Assembly (NCBI GenBank): GCA_036365455.1 | Contig: JAWQUS010000009.1 | Coordinates: 650,001 to 714,000, forward strand | DNA length: 64,000 nucleotides | DNA from: Macrosoma leucophasiata | Taxonomy: Eukaryota; Arthropoda; Insecta; Lepidoptera; Hedylidae | Reading direction: 5' to 3' | Shown here: positions 17,866-26,939 of the stretch, piece by piece | How the letters are laid out: every line of letters starts with the position of its first letter | How positions within the stretch are numbered: the stretch's first letter is position 1 | Made by a program: the position numbers and the translations under genes | Notes under the pieces: generated by a model | Told to the model about the DNA's origin: nothing | The model's input: the letters and a program-made list of their open reading frames with translations, nothing else | Database searches by the model: none

Positions 17866-18066
17866 AAATGTACGAGATCAGCCCATATGCGACATTCAGT
17901 ATGGCTAGTGGCGCGAGCGGCGCGGGCGCGGAGGCGGGGGCGGGAGCGGGAGCGGGCGCGGGGGTGGGCAGCGGGACGTTGCGAACGTTCGGTCGCGCGG
18001 AACCGCCTCCGCTCAGTGCTGCGCCACCTAGGCATAGGCATATGCATCGGCCGCATAATGATACGG
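17866..18066 (+). CDS. Dscam: Dscam exon 12: cytoplasmic tail with EISPYATF motif
   Basis: Acceptor TTTCCTACATCAG|AA and donor ATACGG|GTAAGG, phase 1 in and out. It encodes EMYEISPYATFSM, a strongly conserved Dscam cytoplasmic motif, then a Gly/Ala-rich low-complexity run (ASGASGAGAEAGAGAGAGAG), then TLRTFGRAEPPPLSAAPPR and a His-rich end. EPPPLSAAPP is a Pro-rich stretch that could contact SH3-type adaptors (inference). The GGCGCGGGAGC-rich DNA may vary in length between alleles. Confidence 0.92.
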
Positions 18067-18412
18067 GTAAGGATACAGAACCTGGTGATCCTAGCTTACT
18101 TTATTCAGAGAACGGACTTTTGGATACTTCAGCCCATCTTTTCTTGTACTTCTTGATCTTTTATGTACAACCGAAAGACACATGATGTATTGTATACACC
18201 TATGTTTGTAACCTCTGTAATCCTAGTCTAGGTACTAGCGATAGTTATGATAATGTTTAGTACAGCATTTCAAGGCATGAAAGTGAACATAACTGAGAGC
18301 TTTACAGATAAACTACTGCGGTATCATAGTGGTTGTAGGCTTGACCTGCACTGTGACCTCGGATGCGTTCCACATGTTAGAGGATGCTGTATGAGAAAAT
18401 ATTTGTCCTCAG

Positions 18413-18544
18413 ACGAGTACACGTTGTCCCGGGCGATGACGCTCATGGTGCGGCGATCGGAATCAGACTCTGATTCAAGTGGGTCGCCGTGCGCTGAGTG
18501 CACTTCCAGCGTGTCTTACAGGATGCCCATCGCACCTGCTAAAG
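18413..18544 (+). CDS. Dscam: Dscam exon 13: cytoplasmic tail
   Basis: Acceptor TTTGTCCTCAG|AC and donor GCTAAAG|GTACTA, phase 1 in and out. It encodes DEYTLSRAMTLMVRRSESDS, then SGSPCAECTSSVSYRMPIAP. The MTLMVRRSESDSDSSGSPCAEC block is among the most conserved cytoplasmic segments of insect Dscam proteins and secures the gene family. It is dense in Ser, so phosphorylation is plausible. Confidence 0.94.
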
Positions 18545-18654
18545 GTACTATACAAAGTACAATAGATGAAAATAATACTGTGTTTTACAACTAGGAATAT
18601 TAGTTATTTTGGGGATATGCATATTTGATTAAGTTTAGTTCAGAATGCCCGTTA

Positions 18655-18790
18655 ATCATCATTATCACTTCGGCCAACAGACTTTGACTGTTGGAAAAAA
18701 GCCCTCGCCTAAAAATCTACCTTTAGCCAGCGATTACCCTTGACCTTCAACAAGTCGTCAGTATACTGTGTGCGGGATCTGCTTACAGTT
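18655..18790 (-). repeat. Old RTE-type LINE 3' relic
   Basis: ATCATCATTATCACTTCGGC followed by CCAACAGACTTTGACTGTTG and CAACAAGTCGTCAGT is a diverged version of the intact 3' region at 46.62-46.75 kb. It lies in intron 13. Confidence 0.6.
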
Positions 18791-19003
18791 CTTTTAGTGC
18801 GCACTGCACTTTAAATAATATAATAGAATGAGTTTGAAATCATCGACGAATAGTATTTAATTTCAGAGTTTAGTAGTTATTACATCAAACTGGCCACCGT
18901 TTGGTAGTTCTGATTTGGTTTTTGTTGTAATCTTAATTTGCCTTCAAAATGATTTGGTCCTTCTCCTACTGTGCGTATTCATGTAAAAAAACCCTTTACC
19001 TAG

Positions 19004-19145
19004 AGGAGGTGTTCCGCGCGGTGACGGACTCGAGCGCGGAGTCGGCGGCGGACGCGCGCTCCCTCCCGCCGCGACACGACCACACGCGCCGCCGCCCGCG
19101 CAGGCTCCACACGCCCCACACGCCCCACACGCCCACCGGCGCCAG
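19004..19145 (+). CDS. Dscam: Dscam exon 14a: late cytoplasmic tail (first unit of a 41-unit array)
   Basis: Acceptor CCTTTACCTAG|AG, entering at phase 1; donor GGCGCCAG|GTCAGC, phase 2. It encodes EEVFRAVTDSSAESAADARS, then LPPRHDHTRRRPRRLHTPHT and PHTPTGA. It joins in frame to exon 15 (ARYQQRQEQ). The second half of the exon, its donor and the first 57 bp of intron are the founding unit of the large minisatellite. Reading through the first donor meets TAG (CTGTTGTAG) 40 nt later, so failure to splice truncates the tail. The internal CACACGCCC triplication is a smaller repeat within the exon. A shorter diverged version (14b) exists at 24760. Confidence 0.85.
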
Positions 19146-22100
19146 GTCAGCCGCACACGTCACCCGACATACAGCACTGTTGTAGAGGAGAGGAGAGGAG
19201 CGGCACGACCACACGCGCCGCCGCCCGCGCAGGCTCCACACGCCCCACACGCCCCACACGCCCACCGGCGCCAGGTCAGCCGCACACGTCACCCGACATA
19301 CAGCACTGTTGTAGAGGAGAGGAGAGGAGCGGCACGACCACACGCGCCGCCGCCCGCGCAGGCTCCACACGCCCCACACGCCCCACACGCCCACCGGCGC
19401 CAGGTCAGCCGCACACGTCACCCGACATACAGCACTGTTGTAGAGGAGAGGAGAGGAGCGGCACGACCACACGCGCCGGTTCCCGCGCAGGCTCCACACG
19501 CCCCACACGCCCCACACGCCCACCGGCGCCAGGTCAGCCGCACACGTCACTCGACATACAGCACTGTTGTAGAGGAGAGGAGAGGAGCGGCACGACCACA
19601 CGCGCCGCCGCCCGCGCAGGCTCCACACGCCCCACACGCCCCACACGCCCACCGGCGCCAGGTCAGCCGCACACGTCACCCGACATACAGCACTGTTGTA
19701 GAGGAGAGGAGAGGAGAGGAGCGGCACGACCACACGCGCCGCCGCCCGCGCAGGCTCCACACGCCCCACACGCCCCACACGCCCACCGGCGCCAGGTCAG
19801 CCGCACACGTCACTCGACATACAGCACTGTTGTAGAGGAGAGGAGAGGAGAGGAGCGGCACACGCGCCGCCGCCCGCGCAGGCTCCACACGCCCCACACG
19901 CCCCACACGCCCACCGGCGCCAGGTCAGCCGCACACGTCACTCGACATACAGCACTGTTGTAGAGGAGAGGAGAGGAGAGGAGCGGCACACGCGCCGCCG
20001 CCCGCGCAGGCTCCACACGCCCCACACGCCCCACACGCCCACCGGCGCTAGGTCAGCCGCACACGTCACCCGACATACAGCACTGTTGTAGAGGAGAGGA
20101 GAGGAGCGGCACGACCACACGCGCCGCCGCCCGCGCAGGCTCCACACGCCCCACACGCCCCACACGCCCCACACGCCCACCGGCGCCAGGTCAGCCGCAC
20201 ACGTCACCCGACATACAGCACTGTTGTAGAGGAGAGGAGAGGAGCGGCACGACCACACGCGCCGCCGCCCGCGCAGGCTCCACACGCCCCACACGCCCCA
20301 CACGCCCACCGGCGCCAGGTCAGCCGCACACGTCACTCGACATACAGCACTGTTGTAGAGGAGAGGAGAGGAGAGGAGCGGCACGACCACACGCGCCGCC
20401 GCCCGCGCAGGCTCCACACGCCCCACACGCCCCACACGCCCACCGGCGCCAGGTCAGCCGCACACGTCACCCGACATACAGCACTGTTGTAGAGGAGAGG
20501 AGAGGAGAGGAGCGGCACGACCACACGCGCCGCCGCCCGCGCAGGCTCCACACGCCCCACACGCCCCACACGCCCACCGGCGCCAGGTCAGCCGCACACG
20601 TCACCCGACATACAGCACTGTTGTAGAGGAGAGGAGAGGAGCGGCACGACCACACGCGCCGCCGCCCGCGCAGGCTCCACACGCCCCACACGCCCCACAC
20701 GCCCACCGGCGCCAGGTCAGCCGCACACGTCACCCGACATACAGCACTGTTGTAGAGGAGAGGAGAGGAGCGGCACGACCACACGCGCCGCCGCCCGCGC
20801 AGGCTCCACACGCCCCACACGCCCCACACGCCCACCGGCGCCAGGTCAGCCGCACACGTCACCCGACATACAGCACTGTTGTAGAGGAGAGGAGAGGAGC
20901 GGCACGACCACACGCGCCGCCGCCCGCGCAGGCTCCACACGCCCCACACGCCCCACACGCCCACCGGCGCCAGGTCAGCCGCACACGTCACCCGACATAC
21001 AGCACTGTTGTAGAGGAGAGGAGAGGAGAGGAGCGGCACGACCACACGCGCCGCCGCCCGCGCAGGCTCCACACGCCCCACACGCCCCACACGCCCACCG
21101 GCGCCAGGTCAGCCGCACACGTCACCCGACATACAGCACTGTTGTAGAGGAGAGGAGAGGAGCGGCACGACCACACGCGCCGCCGCCCGCGCAGGCTCCA
21201 CACGCCCCACACGCCCCACACGCCCACCGGCGCCAGGTCAGCCGCACACGTCACCCGACATACAGCACTGTTGTAGAGGAGAGGAGAGGAGCGGCACGAC
21301 CACACGCGCCGCCGCCCGCGCAGGCTCCACACGCCCCACACGCCCCACACGCCCACCGGCGCCAGGTCAGCCGCACACGTCACCCGACATACAGCACTGT
21401 TGTAGAGGAGAGGAGAGGAGCGACACGACCACACGCGCCGCCGCCCGCGCAGGCTCCACACGCCCCACACGCCCCACACGCCCACCGGCGCCAGGTCAGC
21501 CGCACACGTCACCCGACATACAGCACTGTTGTAGAGGAGAGGAGAGGAGCGACACGACCACACGCGCCGCCGCCCGCGCAGGCTCCACACGCCCCACACG
21601 CCCCACACGCCCACCGGCGCCAGGTCAGCCGCACACGTCACCCGACATACAGCACTGTTGTAGAGGAGAGGAGAGGAGCGGCACGACCACACGCGCCGCC
21701 GCCCGCGCAGGCTCCACACGCCCCACACGCCCCACACGCCCACCGGCGCCAGGTCAGCCGCACACGTCACCCGACATACAGCACTGTTGTAGAGGAGAGG
21801 AGAGGAGAGGAGCGGCACGACCACACGCGCCGCCGCCCGCGCAGGCTCCACACGCCCCACACGCCCCACACGCCCACCGGCGCCAGGTCAGCCGCACACG
21901 TCACCCGACATACAGCACTGTTGTAGAGGAGAGGAGAGGAGCGGCACGACCACACGCGCCGCCGCCCGCGCAGGCTCCACACGCCCCACACGCCCCACAC
22001 GCCCACCGGCGCCAGGTCAGCCGCACACGTCACCCGACATACAGCACTGTTGTAGAGGAGAGGAGAGGAGCGACACGACCACACGCGCCGCCGCCCGCGC

Positions 22101-24400
22101 AGGCTCCACACGCCCCACACGCCCCACACGCCCACCGGCGCCAGGTCAGCCGCACACGTCACCCGACATACAGCACTGTTGTAGAGGAGAGGAGAGGAGC
22201 GGCACGACCACACGCGCCGCCGCCCGCGCAGGCTCCACACGCCCCACACGCCCCACACGCCCACCGGCGCCAGGTCAGCCGCACACGTCACCCGACATAC
22301 AGCACTGTTGTAGAGGAGAGGAGAGGAGAGGAGCGACACGACCACACGCGCCGCCGCCCGCGCAGGCTCCACACGCCCCACACGCCCCACACGCCCACCG
22401 GCGCCAGGTCAGCCGCACACGTCACCCGACATACAGCACTGTTGTAGAGGAGAGGAGAGGAGCGGCACGACCACACGCGCCGCCGCCCGCGCAGGCTCCA
22501 CACGCCCCACACGCCCCACACGCCCACCGGCGCCAGGTCAGCCGCACACGTCACCCGACATACAGCACTGTTGTAGAGGAGAGGAGAGAGGAGAGGAGCG
22601 GCACGACCACACGCGCCGCCGCCCGCGCAGGCTCCACACGCCCCACACGCCCACACGCCCACCGGCGCCAGGTCAGCCGCACACGTCACCCGACATACAG
22701 CACTGTTGTAGAGGAGAGGAGAGGAGCGGCACGACCACACGCGCCGCCGCCCGCGCAGGCTCCACACGCCCCACACGCCCCACACGCCCACCGGCGCCAG
22801 GTCAGCCGCACACGTCACCCGACATACAGCACTGTTGTAGAGGAGAGGAGAGGAGCGGCACGACCACACGCGCCGCCGCCCGCGCAGGCTCCACACGCCC
22901 CACACGCCCCACACGCCCACCGGCGCCAGGTCAGCCGCACACGTCACCCGACATACAGCACTGTTGTAGAGGAGAGGAGAGGAGCGGCACGACCACACGC
23001 GCCGCCGCCCGCGCAGGCTCCACACGCCCCACACGCCCCACACGCCCACCGGCGCCAGGTCAGCCGCACACGTCACCCGACATACAGCACTGTTGTAGAG
23101 GAGAGGAGAGGAGCGGCACGACCACACGCGCCGCCGCCCGCGCAGGCTCCACACGCCCCACACGCCCCACACGCCCACCGGCGCCAGGTCAGCCGCACAC
23201 GTCACCCGACATACAGCACTGTTGTAGAGGAGAGGAGAGGAGCGGCACGACCACACGCGCCGCCGCCCGCGCAGGCTCCACACGCCCCACACGCCCCACA
23301 CGCCCACCGGCGCCAGGTCAGCCGCACACGTCACTCGACATACAGCACTGTTGTAGAGGAGAGGAGAGGAGCGGCACGACCACACGCGCCGCCGCCCGCG
23401 CAGGCTCCACACGCCCCACACGCCCCACACGCCCACCGGCGCCAGGTCAGCCGCACACGTCACCCGACATACAGCACTGTTGTAGAGGAGAGGAGAGGAG
23501 CGGCACGACCACACGCGCCGCCGCCCGCGCAGGCTCCACACGCCCCACACGCCCCACACGCCCACCGGCGCCAGGTCAGCCGCACACGTCACTCGACATA
23601 CAGCACTGTTGTAGAGGAGAGGAGAGGAGCGGCACGACCACACGCGCCGCCGCCCGCGCAGGCTCCACACGCCCCACACGCCCCACACGCCCACCGGCGC
23701 CAGGTCAGCCGCACACGTCACCCGACATACAGCACTGTTGTAGAGGAGAGGAGAGGAGCGGCACGACCACACGCGCCGGTTCCCGCGCAGGCTCCACACG
23801 CCCCACACGCCCCACACGCCCACCGGCGCCAGGTCAGCCGCACACGTCACTCGACATACAGCACTGTTGTAGAGGAGAGGAGAGGAGCGGCACGACCACA
23901 CGCGCCGCCGCCCGCGCAGGCTCCACACGCCCCACACGCCCCACACGCCCACCGGCGCCAGGTCAGCCGCACACGTCACCCGACATACAGCACTGTTGTA
24001 GAGGAGAGGAGAGGAGAGGAGCGGCACGACCACACGCGCCGCCGCCCGCGCAGGCTACACACGCCCCACACGCCCCACACGCCCACCGGCGCCAGGTCAG
24101 CCGCACACGTCACCCGACATACAGCACTGTTGTAGAGGAGAGGAGAGGAGCGGCACGACCACACGCGCCGCCGCCCGCGCAGGCTCCACACGCCCCACAC
24201 GCCCCACACGCCCACCGGCGCCAGGTCAGCCGCACACGTCACCCGACATACAGCACTGTTGTAGAGGAGAGGAGAGGAGCGGCACGACCACACGCGCCGC
24301 CGCCCGCGCAGGCTCCACACGCCCCACACGCCCCACACGCCCACCGGCGCCAGGTCAGCCGCACACGTCACCCGACATACAGCACTGTTGTAGAGGAGCG
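19072..24400 (+). repeat. Exon-14 donor-spanning minisatellite, 41 units of mainly 129 bp
   Basis: I counted 41 occurrences of the exon end plus donor (GCCAG|GTCAG, one with GCTAG), from 19141 to 24349. Most spacings are 129 bp (43 codons); others are 134 (an extra GAGGA), 128, 135 or 138 (an extra CACACGCCC copy). Each unit reads GACCACACGCGCCGCCGCCC, GCGCAGGCTCCACACGCCCC, GCCCACCGGCGCCAGGTCAG, then ACAGCACTGTTGTAGAGGAG. Besides the donor, each carries a CGCGCAG acceptor-like site 42 nt before it. Units 4 and 37 share a rare GGTTCCC variant followed by the same CACTCGAC variant. The array is about 5.3 kb long, extremely GC-rich, and sits at the exon 14 / intron 14 border. Confidence 0.96.
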
Positions 24401-24415
24401 GCACGACGACACGTC

Positions 24416-24636
24416 CATTCCCGGGTCGGAGGCCATCAGAGATAACGCTGTGAAATCCTTTATATCTGGTTCTATTGGGATTTTCCCATTTTCTAGAAAT
24501 TTCCCAGTTTGGTAAAGTGCCCGGTGACGGCGACAACTCGCCACCTGTTTTATGGGCCAAAACGTAATGGACGTATCAAGGGTGTCGGTATCGATGCCTA
24601 CCCCGTCGAAAATTACGGGCGTGAAGTTACGTTAAA
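24416..24636 (+). repeat. SINE family 3, 5'-truncated, after the array
   Basis: Starts at ATTCCCGGGTCGG in the tRNA-like B-box region and ends GGGCGTGAAGTTACGTTA. It separates the minisatellite from the diverged exon-14 copies and interrupts the 5' end of the first of them. Confidence 0.8.
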
Positions 24637-24638
24637 TA

Positions 24639-24718
24639 TTCCGCGCCGTGAAGGCGCTCGCAGCGGCACATGACAAACAATGCCGCCCGTATCGACACCA
24701 CATGCCCACCGGCGCCAG
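24639..24718 (+). pseudogene. Diverged, 5'-truncated copy of exon 14 (14')
   Basis: Reads FRAVKALAAAHDKQCRPYRH then HMPTGA in the exon-14 frame, matching exon 14a at its start (FRAV) and end (PTGAR with the same phase-2 donor position, CCAG|GTTCGT). The intron after it (CTCACGTCACCCATA) also resembles intron 14. An in-frame TAA lies just upstream, where the family-3 SINE ends, so no acceptor remains and it is probably not used. Confidence 0.7.
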
Positions 24719-24759
24719 GTTCGTTACTCACGTCACCCATAAACATCGTTTTTATTAAG

Positions 24760-24838
24760 AAGAAGTGTTCCGCACAGTGCTGCTCGATCGCTGTCGCAGC
24801 GGCACCCGTGTTGGTCATCACACGCCTACCGGCTCCAG
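24760..24838 (+). CDS. Dscam: Candidate alternative exon 14b of Dscam
   Basis: Acceptor CGTTTTTATTAAG|AA (T-rich tract, AAG) and donor GGCTCCAG|GTTAGC, with entry phase 1 and exit phase 2, exactly as exon 14a. It encodes EEVFRTVLLDRCRSGTRVGH then HTPTGS, ending in the same TPTG-S/A-R junction. It has no stop, is 79 nt against 142 nt for 14a, and is far less GC-rich. The following intron (CTGCACAAATCACCCATT) is a diverged copy of the intron-14 start. It could be an alternative or mutually exclusive exon, or the form actually used if the array disrupts 14a. A decaying duplicate is the other option. Confidence 0.5.
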
Positions 24839-24911
24839 GTTAGCTGCACAAATCACCCATTATCTCAAAATCCATAACTATCAATGAGTCTCGAGAGAAC
24901 ATAGTTCCATT

Positions 24912-25676
24912 AGCGCTTCCGTACTAAACAAGGAACCCTTACAGTTTCACTGTGTCCGTCCGTCTGTCTGTCTGTCTGTCTGTCCGTCCTCTGTGTAGCG
25001 CAAAAACTTTTGGTAATCACGCTGACAAAGTAGTAGAATAAAAACGTGAAAAAAAAAAACAATTTATTTAGGGTACCTACAGGTAACACGCAGACAATTT
25101 TTTATTTTTCGTTTTATATGTATTGTGGAATATTATTGGATAGGTCTTACAAAAATGATACAGATGTGCTAATATCATTTTCGATTTAGTTAACTGTTCG
25201 TGACTTATTAAGCTTTCACGTACCAATAATTTTCGTTAGAGACAAGTGACTCCCCCTCTACCAACTTAACGGTTGTTTTTTTAATTCAAATGTATGTATG
25301 TATGTATGTATCTTCACGCCAGGTCCCTAACGGGGTAGGCAGAGAGTGTAGAGCGCCAGACATCCCGGTTCTGACAAACCTCTCGTGCCTCGTCTACCTT
25401 CATCATTCTCTTCATACATGCACGCCGATTCCTAAGACTTTTGACACCACCATCAGACAGAACTCAAATGTTACGGCAATATTATCTAAATACGAATAAA
25501 GGAAAACTTTGATACTTATGTTGGCTTTACAAGTTTGTGAGTAATAGTTGACGAAATGTATTTTACTCGAAAATTTTGGATAACTCCATAGAAAATATTT
25601 ATTTTTTCATTACATTACAAATCTAAAAACTACGGAACCCTACATTGCGCGACACGCACTTGACCGGCTTTTTTTT
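24912..25676 (+). mobile_element. AGGGTTCC / GTCT-repeat interspersed element, copy 1
   Basis: Starts CGTACTAAACAAGGAACCC, has an internal (GTCT)n run (24958-24987) and CACGCTGACAAAGTAGTAGA, and ends CTACGGAACCCTACATTGCG then GACACGCACTTGACCGGC and a T-run. The second copy is at 53.33-54.37 kb. The complementary GGAACCCT ends and hairpin-plus-T tail suggest a nonautonomous DNA element (Helitron- or MITE-like), family not determined. It lies in intron 14 and carries an inserted family-4 SINE. Confidence 0.65.
25293..25463 (+). repeat. SINE-like family 4, nested insertion
   Basis: Starts with (TATG)n, then TCTTCACGCCAGGTCCCTAA, GTAGGCAGAGAGTGTAGAGC and CTCTCGTGCCTCGTCTACC. It is flanked by TCAAATG on both sides (25286 and 25464), a 7-bp target-site duplication inside the GTCT-repeat element. 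Other copies are at about 38036-38100 (minus) and 61388-61485 (plus). Confidence 0.7.
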
Positions 25677-26252
25677 ATTCTTTGGAATAGTTTGTGATAT
25701 ATGCATGTTAGCGCCATCTATCGAAGAGTGGTAAAACAATTTTATTTGAAACTAGACTTGCGTCGCTTACACTTTGTGTATCTGTTCATAGATGTCGCTA
25801 ATGTTGTAAGCTAGCCGACAGGTTTGTGTCGAATATTGTGGTAAGTGCTAAAAGTTTCTGATAGAGGGAGCTAATATACGCACTGTGAAATAATACACGT
25901 ATGTACTTTTCTCTTCTTCATTTAAAATACTCAATTTTTTTAATGATGATTACACTATAAATACTCTATTTCTATATATGTAAATGATTGTAAAAGACTC
26001 TCACTACGTTCTTCTACTTATAGCTTAGATGGATTTACAAAAATTAAAAAAATATAAATCATTAGCTTTGCTGATCTTCAGTTTAAACATATTTTATCAA
26101 TAATAACGGCGCGTAGTTGCCTTGTCACCGCAGAACAGTTGTCTTGTCTTGAACAACTCCCACTGGGAGTGTGTCTGAGAAAGAAAGAGAGAAAGGTCAC
26201 AATAGATCTTGTCATTAAATTTTAATATAAATATAAGTTTTTCTATTTATAG

Positions 26253-26304
26253 GTATCAACAGCGACAAGAACAAGAGAGGAGAGATTTCACGATCCACGT
26301 TTAA
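26253..26304 (+). CDS. Dscam: Dscam exon 15: C-terminus and stop
   Basis: Acceptor TTTTTCTATTTATAG|G completes the Arg codon begun in exon 14, followed by YQQRQEQERRDFTIHV and TAA (26302-26304). The strong T-rich acceptor and exact phase support it. The final TIHV has hydrophobic residues at positions 0 and -2, which fits a class II PDZ-binding C-terminus (inference). Its separation from exon 14 by about 7.1 kb is due to the array and the inserted elements. Confidence 0.9.
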
Positions 26305-26345
26305 CTGACGTCGACAATAAAGACTGCTGAAAGTTATATAGAATA
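26305..26345 (+). terminator. Start of 3' UTR with polyadenylation signal
   Basis: AATAAA at 26317-26322, 13 nt after the stop codon, followed by GACTGCTGAAAG. It is very close to the stop, so a longer 3' UTR with a distal site may also exist. Sequence to about 26530 is unique-looking and could be transcribed. Confidence 0.45.
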
Positions 26346-26534
26346 ATAGTTAATTGTTTATACTTAAGGCGCTCATAAATGGTTTACATTTTCTGCATAA
26401 TACTGTCAATATTGTGCAAGATAGTAAGAAAGTAAAATTGACTCAAGGTCGAAGTTTAGTTGAATTTAAAGCGTTGAACTTGAAGCAAGATATTGCGTTA
26501 TGTTTGTGATGTTATACAGGGTTAATTGAAATTG

Positions 26535-26830
26535 AAATGACTGGTGGTAGAGCTCCAGTGGCGGAGCTCGCGGGCGTAGGCACCACCGCATTACCTAATA
26601 TACTTGCCACTAAATGGTAGTGTTTAGCGCTATCGTGTTCCGGTCAGGTGGTGATGTACGGCCCTGTAATTTCCGGCACAAAGGCATAACACTTTAGCCA
26701 TCAGGAGTGGTAACGCATTTACATTTTGACCTTTTTCTTTGTGTGGGTGTCTATAGTCATCATCAGTCAGTCATCACTTAACATCAATGTGAACTGAATG
26801 CTTGTTTACCACTTCCATTACATAAAAAAA
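26535..26830 (+). repeat. SINE-like family 1, full length
   Basis: Complete copy from GACTGGTGGTAGAGCTCC to TGTTTACCACTTCCATTAC and an A-run. It marks the beginning of the repeat-dense intergenic region. Confidence 0.8.
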
Positions 26831-26939
26831 TAGCGCATCACCGCTTATAGGCAGCCTCTCTACATCAATCGCAACGTCATTTCATTTGTTCTACGACCTT
26901 TTAAAATAAGTAATTCATAACTTTTAAGTTTTTTATTAC

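Larger units (their letters stand above)
1198..26304 (+). other. Dscam: Dscam-family gene, 3' half (15 exons, FN2 to stop codon)
   Basis: This is the composite of the exons listed below. All fifteen junctions use GT-AG borders, and the phases chain correctly (the exon lengths sum to 2457 nt, 818 codons plus stop), which strongly supports a single transcription unit. Domain order, counted from the first visible codon: end of FN2 (1-75), FN3 (75-171), FN4 (172-272), Ig10 (272-360), FN5 (361-452), FN6 (452-548), transmembrane helix (about 570-589), cytoplasmic tail (590-818). An Ig domain set between FN4 and FN5 is the Dscam arrangement. Dscam proteins are homophilic neuronal adhesion and recognition receptors. 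The Ig1-9 and FN1 exons are outside the window. The paralogue (Dscam1 to Dscam4) is not resolved. GC content differs sharply between exons. Confidence 0.93.

Noticed and set aside
19072..24400. CRISPR-like regular array
   Set aside because: Units are contiguous 129-bp repeats without unique spacers, in a eukaryotic gene; it is a minisatellite.
18996..24560. Series of minus-strand open frames with GVWGVWSLRG repeats
   Set aside because: Antisense reading of the exon-14 minisatellite; frames stay open because the units are GC-rich and mostly divisible by three.
1198..26304. Dscam1 with hypervariable Ig2/Ig3/Ig7 exon clusters
   Set aside because: The variable clusters would be upstream of this window; only FN2 to the C-terminus is visible, and only one transmembrane exon was found, so the paralogue is not assigned.
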